DNA of 25,525 nucleotides from Bacilli bacterium (GTDB taxonomy: Bacteria; Bacillota_I; Bacilli_A; RF39; UBA660): positions 1 to 25,525 of the forward strand of contig JAEDNL010000017.1 of assembly GCA_016302505.1 (NCBI GenBank), written 5' to 3'. The position numbers were made by a program, and so were the translations under genes. Shown here piece by piece: positions 1-8,710 of the stretch (the stretch's first letter is position 1; each line of letters starts with the position of its first letter). The notes under the pieces are model-generated. The model was not told where the DNA came from. It did no database searches and saw nothing but the letters and a program-made list of their open reading frames with translations.

Positions 1-61
1 CAAATATTTGTTTTGCTTTAATTTCTCTGTTTTTAAATTCTTCGATTAGTTCTTGATTCAT
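1..61 (-). CDS. N-terminal fragment of an unidentified small protein (runs off window)
   Basis: An ATG at 59-61 opens a frame that continues to the window edge, giving about 20 residues starting MNQELIEEFKNREIKAKQIF. A ribosome binding site (AGAAAGGAA) lies about 8 nt upstream, and a consensus promoter (92-120) lies just before it. The fragment is charged and helical-looking, but too short to assign. It is the first gene of the transcript after dnaE. Confidence 0.6.
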   Translation of the reverse strand, partial: MNQELIEEFKNREIKAKQIF

Positions 62-66
62 AATAA

Positions 67-115
67 AAATTCCTTTCTATATGATATAATAATTATACCA
101 CATAGAAAGGAATTT
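67..115 (-). terminator. 14-bp hairpin closing the dnaE transcript and covering the next gene's RBS
   Basis: A perfect 14-bp inverted repeat (67-80 against 102-115, 21-nt centre) lies just after the dnaE stop codon. Read on the minus strand the second arm runs into TTTTTATT, as in a Rho-independent terminator. The centre contains the -10 box of the next promoter, and the distal arm contains the next gene's ribosome binding site. Read-through RNA would pair that site, while RNA started at the internal promoter would lack the upstream arm. Confidence 0.6.
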
Positions 116-120
116 GTCAA
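92..120 (-). promoter_or_regulatory. Consensus sigma-70 promoter after dnaE
   Basis: On the minus strand TTGACA (115-120) and TATAAT (92-97) are separated by exactly 17 bp, with an extended -10 (TGG before TATAAT). It points at the partial gene starting at 61. The expected start site near 85 falls inside the centre of the 67-115 palindrome. Confidence 0.85.
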
Positions 121-128
121 GTATTATT

Positions 129-3100
129 TTAATATTCTATACTTTTCATAATAAGAAAATCAGATAAAATATTTTCTTCTTCTTCTGTTTCAACCCAAGT
201 TTCTTTATCGTCAATAATTTCTTTTTTTCTCTTTTGTTTCTTTTTAAACGCACATTTTAGAATATCTCCACACTCACAAGGGTGTTCTTCAAATGTTCTT
301 TTATTTGCTTTTACTTGGAAATATTCTGCATTTCTTGGATTGTATAATGTTAGAAATTTAGTTCCATATTTGTTTTCGTCTACGACAGATACAACATATA
401 TATTGTCTTCTGTTTCTTTATCTGTATAATTTGTATATCCCAATATACCAAGTTCATAACTTATATGTTCTAATGTTGTTGTCTTTGGTTTGTGTATATT
501 TTTAAGTATAAGTTTTAATAACTTACGCATATCAACACCACTAAATTGTTTATCTGTTGTCTTTTCAGATATTTTAGAAACTTCTTCTTTGTCTAAAAGA
601 TAGTTTTCGCACTCTGAAACTTTAAATGTTTTTCTTTTATACATTGATAAAAATATATTATATATTTCTTTTAATTTGTTTATATCACCAAACTCTTTAA
701 AGAAATCAATATATATAAGTTTTTTCATTTCTGTTTTATTAGCCATACTATTATTAACAATATCAAATAATAGGTCTACAAATGTTTCGTAGTAATTGTC
801 TTTTAAAGAATATAAATTATCTCCACATTTTTTTCCAATATCTTTAATAGAACCAATACCCTTATATATTGTTTTTGTTTCAGAATTACAACCATAATCA
901 GATGTAGAAAATCTAAACAATGGTGTTTCAATCTTACAACCTTTATTTGTTGCTAATAATGTACCATTTGCAATATCTTCATCGTTTTTTGCACAATTTA
1001 AAAATGATGTACAAAATTCTGTTGGGTAGTAATATCTTAAATATCCACACATATAAGATATTAAACTATATGCAATACTATGGTTATAACCAAATTGATA
1101 GGAACTTGAGTCCTCGATAATTTTTAAGAATGTCTTTGCTTCTTCTTCTGCGATTTCTCTAGGTTTATCTGATTTGTTACAATAACCATCGAGAATTTTT
1201 GGCAATGCTTCGTTTAATCTGTCTACTTGTTTACGACCTATTGCTCTACGGACATTATCTGCTTCTGAACCACTAAATCCACATATTTGTTGCAAGAACG
1301 CAATAGTGTCTTCTTGGTATACCAAATGACCATAATTGTTTTCAAGTAATTTATCAATAATTTCAGAAGGATTTTTGTTTGGTATTTTGTTTAATAATTT
1401 ATCTCTATAAGACTCTCCACTTGGTCTAATACAAGCATTTACTAAACTTATATCAAATACACTTTTACATTTCATAGTTTGTAATGATTTTCCAGCAAAA
1501 TCTGATTCAAATTGAAATATTGCTGTATGGTCTTTTGTCATATCATCATATACATTTTGGTCATTCCAATTTACTTGATATGCTCTTGGAAATTTAGCAC
1601 CTATAAGTTTGCAAGTTTTATCAATTACACCTATAGATTTAAGTCCAAGAATATCAAATTTAATAAGACCCATATCGTGACACTCATCCATATCTAAAGG
1701 TAAAATCTCTTGTCCATCAGAGCCAATAAACATACCATAATTGTCTTCTAATGTTAATGGGCTTACAATAATACCAGCTGGGTGTTGAGATTGTGATATT
1801 ACACAGCCTACAAGACCATCATAATAATAAAACAAATCTGGATATTTTTCTTTAATTGTTTCTTTTGGAAATTTATCCCATTCTGCCTTAATTTCTTTTA
1901 TTTTTTCTAATGTATATTCTGTATTATCATTTCCATATTTAACTCTAAACGCTTTGCCGATTGTGTCAATAACAGACTTGTCAGCCAAAGTTCCTACAGC
2001 TAAAATATAAGATGTTTTATCTAAACCAAACCTATCTATAATATAATCATAAATTTTTTGCCTATCATCTTCATACCAATCTGTATCAATATCCCCAGCC
2101 TCAATACGATTTTCATTTGCAAAACGAGAAAAGATTGTTTTCCACTTAATAGGGTCTACATCTGTAATATCAGAAATATAAGCAACAGTAGAGCCAGCAC
2201 AATTATGAACAACAATATTATTAACTACAAAACTATGACATTCTTCTACAGTTAAATCATATACAGTATTGCGTTCTTTATTTAAGTAGTTAATTTTTGT
2301 TATAGGCAAATACCAATAATCATCATCTGATTCTACAATATGTCTTTTATTATAAACTTTATCACAAGAGTAACTTTCTTTACAGTTGTCATATTGATTT
2401 CTATATGTTAAATATGTAATAGAATCTTGATTAACAATATTATCTAATATTTTATACGCACTAATTAAAGAAAATGAAGTGTTTGAAAATGAAACAGATT
2501 TTTTATATTTATTATCTGTAATGCTACCATCAGAGCAAATAAGTCCATCTAATAAAGATTTTAAATTATCTCTTGTTTGGTTGTATAGCATAGTATTAAA
2601 TTGTTTAGTAATATTAAATTTACTTTCAAAAAACAAAGTTTTCCACATATTACTAATAATTTTGCAATCTAAACTTATCTTGATTAAATTCTTATTTTTT
2701 GAACTATATTCTCTAATACTAATGTTCTCGTATATTATGTTGTTAAAAACTTTATAAAACAAATTTTTATTATCAACTTTTGTAGTATTATTAGTTGCTA
2801 ACTCAATTCCATATTTAGTTGTATTTCCATCGCCATACATTAAGCCAATAATTTTATTAAAATCGTTATCTAATGTAACAAATCTCTTAATTTTTCTAAT
2901 TGTATAAATATTATCTAAACAATATCTTCGATATTCTTCAAGAGAATTAAAATTTGTTATAGATAATATTTTATTTACTATTGTTAAGTTTTTAGGTTTA
3001 TAACCGTTAATTATTTTCTTTATAAATGTACTGTTAATATCTTTATAACCATTGTTTTCAAACCAATGAGAAGAATATTTATATTGTCGATTTGTCAATA

Positions 3101-4739
3101 CCTTTTCATAAATATATTCATTATCGTATTCGTAACCAAATATGTTGTAATCATTTAAATCTAATGTAATTGTATTGGTGCAATTGTGTTTAATTTTAGG
3201 ACTACATAAAAGGTCTCCAACCTTTAATTCATAAGAAGGAATATATTTAATCTCATTGTTTCTTTTAACTAATACTTTATGGTCATATGTGCATTTATAA
3301 TTATGTTTGTTAATAATTGAGCCTTGTTTTTTATGCTCAATTTCAATCATAGGCTCACACACATTATATTCTTGCGTAGCCGTTACATTATGCCAATTTC
3401 CATCATCTCCTATAACCTTATCACCAATATTTATTTCGTTGATATTTTTATAACCATTTTTAGTTAAAACTATTGCGTCTTTGGTAAAACAAGAACCCCT
3501 AGCAAAACCAACAGCAATATCGTTATCTCTTGCCCAAGAAACAATTTCAGACATAAATAACATAAATCCAATCATATCAATTTTTTTAAATACACGCATT
3601 TCTTCGTTAATTTGTTCCCAATATTTTGGATTATCTTCAATTTCTCCACGTTCTACTTTTTCTTTATATTTTGTTTTTAATACATTCCAAAAAACTTCTT
3701 CGTCTTTTTCGCCATATAAAAATGGATATTTATTATTACAATCAAAGGATAGTTCTTCAATATCATTTGCCATAATATTTGTATTTTCTATTGCTTCTAA
3801 AATAATATCCATTGGTAAAGAATTTTGTTTTTCAAAAACTTCCACTAATTCATTATATGTTTTAAATACTAAATCACATTCGTTTTCAGAATCGCCCCAT
3901 ACACCGTCTGTTTTTCCATATTGTAATACAGTTCTACATTCTGCTTTATATTTGCTTATAGAGTGTGTATCAGTACCAACAATAAGTGGTTTATTATATG
4001 CTTTTGACATATCATATAAAAACTTATTAAATTCAATTTGGTCTTCGGTATTATGATATTGAATTTCATAATAATCATAATGTTCCAATAATTTGCAAAA
4101 TAAATCTTCACGATATACTTGATTTGGGTCTTCTTTTCTTTTAGATAAAATATCATTATACATTTTCCATAAAGGACTTTGTAGACAAGCAGATATTTTA
4201 ATTACATTGTCGCTAATATTTAAAAATTCTTTAAATGTTAATCTAGGCTTGTAATATGTGTGGTCTTCTTGTGTAGATAATTTGTATAGTTTATTAATCT
4301 CTTTAAAGCCTTCTATATTTTTAGCCAAAAGAATTGTATGGTAATTGTCACGAATTTTTTCTTCTAATGTTTCTGTCAAATAACATTCAATGCCATGAAT
4401 ATATTTAATTCCATTATCTTTACAATAAAAGTATTTACTTGCCCAATGAAAAATATTTCCGTGTTCTGTAAATGCAATAGACTTCATTCCAAGTTCTTTT
4501 GCTTTATCTATATATTCTTTATAATTAGTACAAGAGTCCAACAAAGAATCTTCTGTATGTAAATGGTATACAGTATAGTTTTTCTGATTTGATATAACAG
4601 ATACTTCATTGTCAATATTTTCACTAGATAATAAAAATATATCTTTTTTTGCTTCTGCTTCTGTATCTATATGATATAATATTTTTCCATCTTTTTTAAT
4701 TACATAATGGTCATAAAATGTATCGTATGTATAAGACAC
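129..4739 (-). CDS. dnaE: DNA polymerase III alpha subunit (DnaE type) interrupted by an intein
   Basis: Replicative DNA polymerase catalytic subunit; 1536 residues, about 1106 after intein removal. The PHP domain is N-terminal (HLHTEDS at 59-65, TEHG at 91-94). There is no PolC-type exonuclease insertion, so it is the DnaE form. The palm carries acidic motif DIDTDW (883-888) and KFDILGL (1027-1033). Typical DnaE blocks follow: QHPAGIIVSP near 986, YQEDTIAFLQQICGFSG near 1141 and HSIAYSLISY near 1220. The intein occupies residues 417-846. The start is GTG at 4737-4739, chosen because AAAAAAGGAG lies about 10 nt upstream and the PHP domain follows at a normal distance. It is the last gene of the transcript begun at 5039. 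The polymerase call is very secure; how well splicing works cannot be read from sequence. Confidence 0.95.
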   Translation of the reverse strand: MSYTYDTFYDHYVIKKDGKILYHIDTEAEAKKDIFLLSSENIDNEVSVISNQKNYTVYHLHTEDSLLDSCTNYKEYIDKAKELGMKSIAFTEHGNIFHWASKYFYCKDNGIKYIHGIECYLTETLEEKIRDNYHTILLAKNIEGFKEINKLYKLSTQEDHTYYKPRLTFKEFLNISDNVIKISACLQSPLWKMYNDILSKRKEDPNQVYREDLFCKLLEHYDYYEIQYHNTEDQIEFNKFLYDMSKAYNKPLIVGTDTHSISKYKAECRTVLQYGKTDGVWGDSENECDLVFKTYNELVEVFEKQNSLPMDIILEAIENTNIMANDIEELSFDCNNKYPFLYGEKDEEVFWNVLKTKYKEKVERGEIEDNPKYWEQINEEMRVFKKIDMIGFMLFMSEIVSWARDNDIAVGFARGSCFTKDAIVLTKNGYKNINEINIGDKVIGDDGNWHNVTATQEYNVCEPMIEIEHKKQGSIINKHNYKCTYDHKVLVKRNNEIKYIPSYELKVGDLLCSPKIKHNCTNTITLDLNDYNIFGYEYDNEYIYEKVLTNRQYKYSSHWFENNGYKDINSTFIKKIINGYKPKNLTIVNKILSITNFNSLEEYRRYCLDNIYTIRKIKRFVTLDNDFNKIIGLMYGDGNTTKYGIELATNNTTKVDNKNLFYKVFNNIIYENISIREYSSKNKNLIKISLDCKIISNMWKTLFFESKFNITKQFNTMLYNQTRDNLKSLLDGLICSDGSITDNKYKKSVSFSNTSFSLISAYKILDNIVNQDSITYLTYRNQYDNCKESYSCDKVYNKRHIVESDDDYWYLPITKINYLNKERNTVYDLTVEECHSFVVNNIVVHNCAGSTVAYISDITDVDPIKWKTIFSRFANENRIEAGDIDTDWYEDDRQKIYDYIIDRFGLDKTSYILAVGTLADKSVIDTIGKAFRVKYGNDNTEYTLEKIKEIKAEWDKFPKETIKEKYPDLFYYYDGLVGCVISQSQHPAGIIVSPLTLEDNYGMFIGSDGQEILPLDMDECHDMGLIKFDILGLKSIGVIDKTCKLIGAKFPRAYQVNWNDQNVYDDMTKDHTAIFQFESDFAGKSLQTMKCKSVFDISLVNACIRPSGESYRDKLLNKIPNKNPSEIIDKLLENNYGHLVYQEDTIAFLQQICGFSGSEADNVRRAIGRKQVDRLNEALPKILDGYCNKSDKPREIAEEEAKTFLKIIEDSSSYQFGYNHSIAYSLISYMCGYLRYYYPTEFCTSFLNCAKNDEDIANGTLLATNKGCKIETPLFRFSTSDYGCNSETKTIYKGIGSIKDIGKKCGDNLYSLKDNYYETFVDLLFDIVNNSMANKTEMKKLIYIDFFKEFGDINKLKEIYNIFLSMYKRKTFKVSECENYLLDKEEVSKISEKTTDKQFSGVDMRKLLKLILKNIHKPKTTTLEHISYELGILGYTNYTDKETEDNIYVVSVVDENKYGTKFLTLYNPRNAEYFQVKANKRTFEEHPCECGDILKCAFKKKQKRKKEIIDDKETWVETEEEENILSDFLIMKSIEY
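2202..3491 (-). mobile_element. Intein with LAGLIDADG homing endonuclease inside DnaE
   Basis: A 430-residue protein-splicing element (residues 417-846). It begins with Cys417 (block A CFTKDAIVLTK, then NIGDKVIGDDG), has a block-B TYDH at 484-487, and ends VYDLTVEECHSFVVNN...VVHN with His845-Asn846, followed by extein Cys847. All splicing residues of a class 1 intein are present. Two LAGLIDADG motifs, GLMYGDG (632-638) and DGLICSDG (731-738), mark a monomeric homing endonuclease with acidic Asp637 and Asp737. The joined extein reads ARGS-CAGSTVAY, within the conserved GRGSAAGS-type DnaE motif, where Cys replaces the usual Ala/Gly as the +1 nucleophile. Splicing and endonuclease both look intact. 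Confidence 0.95.
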
Positions 4740-4779
4740 TTCTATTTTCTCCTTTTTTTATTTTATATTTATTAATATT

Positions 4780-4986
4780 TTAATCTCCAAATCCTTTAAT
4801 ATATTTCATACAATCTTCATAACTAAAAATTAACATAATATTATATTTATCACTATCCCCAATATACCAATATCCATTTTTCATATAACAAGGATATGAA
4901 TGTCCACTTTTAAAAGTATATATTCCACTAACAAAATTATCTTCTTCACATACTTTATATTCATAATCTTTTTTAAAAATAAACAT
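4780..4986 (-). CDS. Small hypothetical phage protein
   Basis: 68 residues, not recognised. It is rich in Tyr, Gly and acidic residues (for example GIYTFKSGHSYPC and NGYWYIGDSD), suggesting a small beta fold of the SH3 kind common among phage orphan proteins. There is no signal peptide or membrane segment. The ATG at 4986 sits behind AGAAAGGAG and directly behind the promoter at 5011-5039, so it is the first gene of the dnaE transcript; dnaE follows 40 bp later. Confidence 0.75.
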   Translation of the reverse strand: MFIFKKDYEYKVCEEDNFVSGIYTFKSGHSYPCYMKNGYWYIGDSDKYNIMLIFSYEDCMKYIKGFGD

Positions 4987-5010
4987 AATAAAACTCCTTT
5001 CTTTATCTTA

Positions 5011-5039
5011 ATTATAACATAAAAAAGGCATTTTGTCAA
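5011..5039 (-). promoter_or_regulatory. Consensus promoter for the dnaE transcript, -35 inside a terminator
   Basis: TTGACA (5034-5039), 17 bp, TATAAT (5011-5016), with extended -10 ATGTTATAAT. The -35 box forms most of the loop of the terminator at 5023-5047, and that terminator's T-tract lies in the spacer. Confidence 0.9.
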
Positions 5040-5047
5040 TGCCTTTT
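5023..5047 (-). terminator. Rho-independent terminator after the RNA ligase gene
   Basis: Minus-strand hairpin AAAAGGCAT / ATGCCTTTT (9 bp, 7-nt loop TGACAAA) followed by more T residues. It ends the recJ to RNA ligase transcript and physically contains the next promoter's -35 box. The complementary strand also has a short T-tract, so it may act in both directions. Confidence 0.85.
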
Positions 5048-5076
5048 AATATTATAAATTATAAAATAAATACTAT

Positions 5077-6318
5077 TTAATGATATTTTGTTATAAAATT
5101 GTTATCTACAGCCTTAAATGATTTTGTGCCATCATAATTTCTAAATACAATTCCTTCTCTCATACCACCGTCAATAATAGATTTTCCACCAGCCATATCA
5201 AGTATATCTTTACAATTATTTGGAATATTAACATGACAATCAATAATAGGTACAGTAGGTATATTATATTTATCCATAAGTTCTTTCATTTCAATAGGAT
5301 TTAATCTTTTTACATTTTTGTCTTTATATCCAAATATAACATTAAATACAGCCAAATCGTGATGTTTAATATTATAATCACGTTTTTGAACACCTTGCCC
5401 ATATGTTTCTCCTTGAATTGTAACAAACTCATAATTATTATTTGATTTTAATAATTGTTTAAGAACATCTTTCATATTATATTTTTCAGACATTTCTGTA
5501 TATACATTGCTTTCGTACCAACCACCATCTTTTTTCTCTGTCATAACAACATTTCTTGAACATACTCTATAGTCGTTGCCCTTAATTGTAAATGTAGTAG
5601 ATGTACCATCAATTTTTTCCGTAGCAATAAACTCTTCTTTTTGAAATTCAGAAATACGATGTGTCAAGTTTTGTATTCTTTCTTCGTCTGTTTTGACAAC
5701 CCAACTTGGAAAACTTGATTTTTTATCTGTTTTTCTTCCAAGAAATAAAAACAAAATCATTTTACCATATTTATTTTTATAAAATTTTTTTATGATTGGA
5801 TTTGAAAACAATTTTTGGTGTCTACTTGCCATTTTTTTATATTTATCACTACTTGAAGATTTTCTTTTATTATCTTCTGCTTCTGCATAAGTTACACCAA
5901 GTTCTTTTGTAAGAAAGTCACCTTCTTCAATGGCTGAACCAGCTCCTTTATGTGTGCTAATATAATCACCATATGCCGAATGAACATACTCCCAACCAAA
6001 ATCTTCTGCCGACATAAGTAAACCTTGTGACCAAAATTGACCTACTTTATTTCCGTTTTCATCTTTTATGCTAAATTTTTGTGTTTTAATTTTTCCATCA
6101 TACTTTTCTGTAAATTTAAACACTTCTTTTGTTGTATCTAATTTACTATCAATTTCAAAATAGATACCTAAATAACCTTTTTTAAATTGACCTTTGCGAA
6201 CCATACAAGTCCAACCACCAACAATAGCACATTCAACATTATCACGACCTTGTATAGGTTGTACATCATCAATTCTTATAACATAACAAAGTTCTCTTTC
6301 ACCTTTACTATTAAGCAT
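5077..6318 (-). CDS. RNA ligase, DRB0094 (Rnl5)-like
   Basis: ATP-dependent RNA ligase, 413 residues. The nucleotidyltransferase domain is C-terminal: motif I EKIDGTS with the lysine to be adenylated at 235, motif Ia-like RVCSRN (251-256), motif III-like IQGETYG (301-307), motif IV REGIVFRN (387-394) and motif V SFKAVDNNF (400-408). The N-terminal ~140 residues form a separate OB-like region, the arrangement of the Deinococcus DRB0094 ligase, whose members seal 3'-OH/5'-phosphate nicks with RNA on the 3'-OH side. A Lys-rich linker (about 150-200) joins the halves. The ATG at 6318 has AAAGGA about 13 nt upstream. It is the last gene of the recJ transcript. A role in repairing cleaved tRNA or mRNA during infection is inference. 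Confidence 0.85.
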   Translation of the reverse strand: MLNSKGERELCYVIRIDDVQPIQGRDNVECAIVGGWTCMVRKGQFKKGYLGIYFEIDSKLDTTKEVFKFTEKYDGKIKTQKFSIKDENGNKVGQFWSQGLLMSAEDFGWEYVHSAYGDYISTHKGAGSAIEEGDFLTKELGVTYAEAEDNKRKSSSSDKYKKMASRHQKLFSNPIIKKFYKNKYGKMILFLFLGRKTDKKSSFPSWVVKTDEERIQNLTHRISEFQKEEFIATEKIDGTSTTFTIKGNDYRVCSRNVVMTEKKDGGWYESNVYTEMSEKYNMKDVLKQLLKSNNNYEFVTIQGETYGQGVQKRDYNIKHHDLAVFNVIFGYKDKNVKRLNPIEMKELMDKYNIPTVPIIDCHVNIPNNCKDILDMAGGKSIIDGGMREGIVFRNYDGTKSFKAVDNNFITKYH

Positions 6319-6378
6319 ATATTTATTTTATCCTTTCATATTTATTTTTTATTCTATATTAATTTTATTATATTATAA

Positions 6379-6912
6379 TTAAATTGGTACACTATGTTCT
6401 AAAGCATATTGATTAATTTTGTCAAGATATTTACAAAATTCTTCAACTTGTTTTCTATCTAAAGTAAATCTATATCCAACATTTAAACAATTATCAAACA
6501 TTTCAAATTTATAATATTCATAAGGCTCGTTATCTTCATCTTCCCATTCGTAAACACCTTTTCTTTTTGATATTTTCCAATCTATTGCTGGTTGCCCAAT
6601 TGTTGGGTAATCAAAAACGTAATCATCATTATTCATAATATGTTCAATAATTTCTTTTAAGTTTGGGATTTGACTACATTCATCGCAATACATATATAAT
6701 AATCTATCTGCACTTTCTGTTTCAATATTTCCATTGTCATCTTTATGATATTGAATAATTGCAAATGAGTAATACACCTTATAAACTTCTTCCCAAGTCT
6801 TTGGACAATAATCAATTTCAAATCCATGGACAAATGTTTGTCTAGGATAAAATCTAAAAATTACTTTTCTATAATCGTCTTCCATCAATGTAAAGTCCAT
6901 TTTTCTCTTCAT
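6379..6912 (-). CDS. Hypothetical acidic protein
   Basis: 177 residues, not recognised. It is acidic and aromatic-rich, with a CDEC pair at about 75-78 and an acidic stretch (YEWEDEDNEPYEYYKFEMF) in the middle; no membrane segment or enzymatic motif. The ATG at 6912 is preceded by AAAGGAGTATACT, which begins at the recJ stop codon, so translation is probably coupled to recJ. Its place between RecJ and an RNA ligase suggests a nucleic-acid role, but nothing in its sequence proves that. Confidence 0.8.
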   Translation of the reverse strand: MKRKMDFTLMEDDYRKVIFRFYPRQTFVHGFEIDYCPKTWEEVYKVYYSFAIIQYHKDDNGNIETESADRLLYMYCDECSQIPNLKEIIEHIMNNDDYVFDYPTIGQPAIDWKISKRKGVYEWEDEDNEPYEYYKFEMFDNCLNVGYRFTLDRKQVEEFCKYLDKINQYALEHSVPI

Positions 6913-6923
6913 AGTATACTCCT

Positions 6924-8618
6924 TTAAAAAATATCTTTTTTACTCTTTTTATTATAACATATTACTTCATATTTATCAATAATTACTTGTAATTTTTTAT
7001 TTCCATTCCATTCATTTATTCCAAGTTCCCCAACACATTCTAATTGCATTTTTTCTTTTTTAGGACTTGAAATAAAACAACCATCTTCATAATAACCTAA
7101 CCCAAGTTTCTCTTTATCTTCTTTAAGACAATTAAAAATCATAAAATCAATTCCGTTTGAATGAATTTTAATTACCCTTTTTGTTTTACCCATAATTTGA
7201 ACATCACTAGGATTAAATGTTATATTTGAAATATGAAACATAGGTTTTTGTAATCCTTTGCCGTTCCACAACGCATTATAAGGCTCAAATAAACCAAATA
7301 GTTTTGTAGGCAAAGACTTTATCGTATAACTCTTTAAAACTGAAATACAAGGCGAATATGATAGTGTAAGACTATTGTAATAATCTACTAATGACCCAAT
7401 ATTGTTTTCTTTAATAAGAATACCACAAGAGTCTTCGTGTCCACTTGCCCATTCAACCAAATCATTATTATCCAAATCTGACCTTAATGGAATAGGACTT
7501 CTTAAAGAACCAATAAGTTCTCCGTCTTTAATTGAACCTACAATAGTTGGTTTGTTATTGCAGATATTCATAATCTTTGCACAAACCAAACCACTATAAC
7601 TTCTTGGAATATCATCGCTTGCAAATACAATTAAGTTATTGTCCTTAATTTTTTCAATTTTATCTACATTTAGTTCAATGATATTATTTACAGTATCAAT
7701 TTGGTCTTTGTGTGCTTGTGATACAATGTCTAATACTTCATCTAAATTATCTTGACCAATAAAAGCCATAATAAGTCTTTGCTTATATTCAATATTTTTA
7801 TGTCTACAAATACTATTAATTTTTGGAATTACTTTAAAACTTAAATCTTTTTGTGTATACTCATTTCCAATAAAAGAATCAATAAGATGCTTTAAAAACT
7901 CATTATTAACACATTCGATTGTTTCTAATCCATAATGATAATATTCTCTATTTTCCATTTCAGACATATCCATACTATCTGAAATCAAACTTAAAGCAAC
8001 TAAATCAATAAACCAACTAGACCATTCTAAATTAAATTCTTTATCTAATGCTTGTAAAAATTTATGTGTTACTAAAGCACCACTACCATTTTTAGATACA
8101 TTTGATTTGGGGTCTTGATTGTTAATTAATGTACCATGTTCAATAGGTGTAGCAATATCGTGATGGTCAATTACTAATAATCCAATTCCTAAATCACAAA
8201 GTTCTTTTGCTTGAATTTTATTGTTTGTGCCAGCATCTGGAATAATAACCAAATTTGGTTTTTCTTCTCTGATTCTGTTCATAATATCTTCATCATCAAG
8301 ACCCCTTTGTTTGCTTGTGTGAATAAGAATTGAAATGTCCAAATCTTCTTTTAATGCTCTTAAATACTGATATAACATAACAGTACAACATACACCATCA
8401 CAATCGCCATCTTGTATAATAAATATCTTATTGTTTTCAGTTAAACAATGATATTTAATTTCTTGAACACCATCACGAATATTATTATATAACATACAAT
8501 CATCTAAATATTTTCCACTTGGATTAAGATATTCTTCAATATCTTTTACACCACATTTAGATAAGTATGTTTCAATATTTATTTGTTCGTTTTTATCATA
8601 TAATTCTTTAATATTCAT
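6924..8618 (-). CDS. recJ: RecJ-like single-strand DNA exonuclease (DHH family)
   Basis: 564 residues with the DHH phosphoesterase signature: DGDCDG (70-75), PDAG (127-130), DHHD (151-154) and a later acidic motif (DLVALSLISDSMD, about 205-217), all metal ligands in RecJ. The DHHA1 region follows, with ASGHEDSCGI corresponding to the family's GGHxxAxG. The C-terminal ~150 residues resemble the OB-containing tail of RecJ. The enzyme degrades single-stranded DNA 5' to 3'; in a phage it may serve recombination, repair or host DNA degradation. The ATG at 8618 has AGAAGGA upstream. First gene after the 8675-8703 promoter. Confidence 0.9.
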   Translation of the reverse strand: MNIKELYDKNEQINIETYLSKCGVKDIEEYLNPSGKYLDDCMLYNNIRDGVQEIKYHCLTENNKIFIIQDGDCDGVCCTVMLYQYLRALKEDLDISILIHTSKQRGLDDEDIMNRIREEKPNLVIIPDAGTNNKIQAKELCDLGIGLLVIDHHDIATPIEHGTLINNQDPKSNVSKNGSGALVTHKFLQALDKEFNLEWSSWFIDLVALSLISDSMDMSEMENREYYHYGLETIECVNNEFLKHLIDSFIGNEYTQKDLSFKVIPKINSICRHKNIEYKQRLIMAFIGQDNLDEVLDIVSQAHKDQIDTVNNIIELNVDKIEKIKDNNLIVFASDDIPRSYSGLVCAKIMNICNNKPTIVGSIKDGELIGSLRSPIPLRSDLDNNDLVEWASGHEDSCGILIKENNIGSLVDYYNSLTLSYSPCISVLKSYTIKSLPTKLFGLFEPYNALWNGKGLQKPMFHISNITFNPSDVQIMGKTKRVIKIHSNGIDFMIFNCLKEDKEKLGLGYYEDGCFISSPKKEKMQLECVGELGINEWNGNKKLQVIIDKYEVICYNKKSKKDIF

Positions 8619-8674
8619 ATATCTGTATTATCCTTCTAATAAAGCAACTATTTAATCTTTTTCTTGATAAATAC

Positions 8675-8703
8675 ATTATAACATAAAAATAGGGGTTTGT
8701 CAA
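8675..8703 (-). promoter_or_regulatory. Consensus promoter for recJ, -35 inside a terminator
   Basis: TTGACA (8698-8703), 17 bp, TATAAT (8675-8680), extended -10 ATGTTATAAT. The -35 box overlaps the loop and one arm of the hairpin at 8692-8707. The untranslated leader to recJ is about 50 nt. Confidence 0.9.
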
Positions 8704-8707
8704 CCCC
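8692..8707 (-). terminator. Terminator after the methyltransferase at 8711
   Basis: Minus-strand GGGGTT-GACA-AACCCC hairpin followed by TATTTTTATG. The stem is short but all strong pairs near its base. It starts within 5 nt of the methyltransferase stop codon. Confidence 0.8.
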
Positions 8708-8710
8708 CAT

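Noticed and set aside
3481..4056. 191-codon plus-strand open frame
   Set aside because: It lies antisense to the DnaE PHP/palm coding region, has no ribosome binding site or promoter, and its product is Ser/Phe/Ile-rich as expected for the complement of AT-rich coding DNA. The same applies to all other plus-strand open frames in the window.
3956..4156. 66-codon minus-strand frame inside dnaE
   Set aside because: Alternate frame within the PHP domain coding region; no RBS, low-complexity product.
129..4739. PolC-type polymerase
   Set aside because: No exonuclease insertion within the PHP domain and no N-terminal OB domain; motif order is DnaE.
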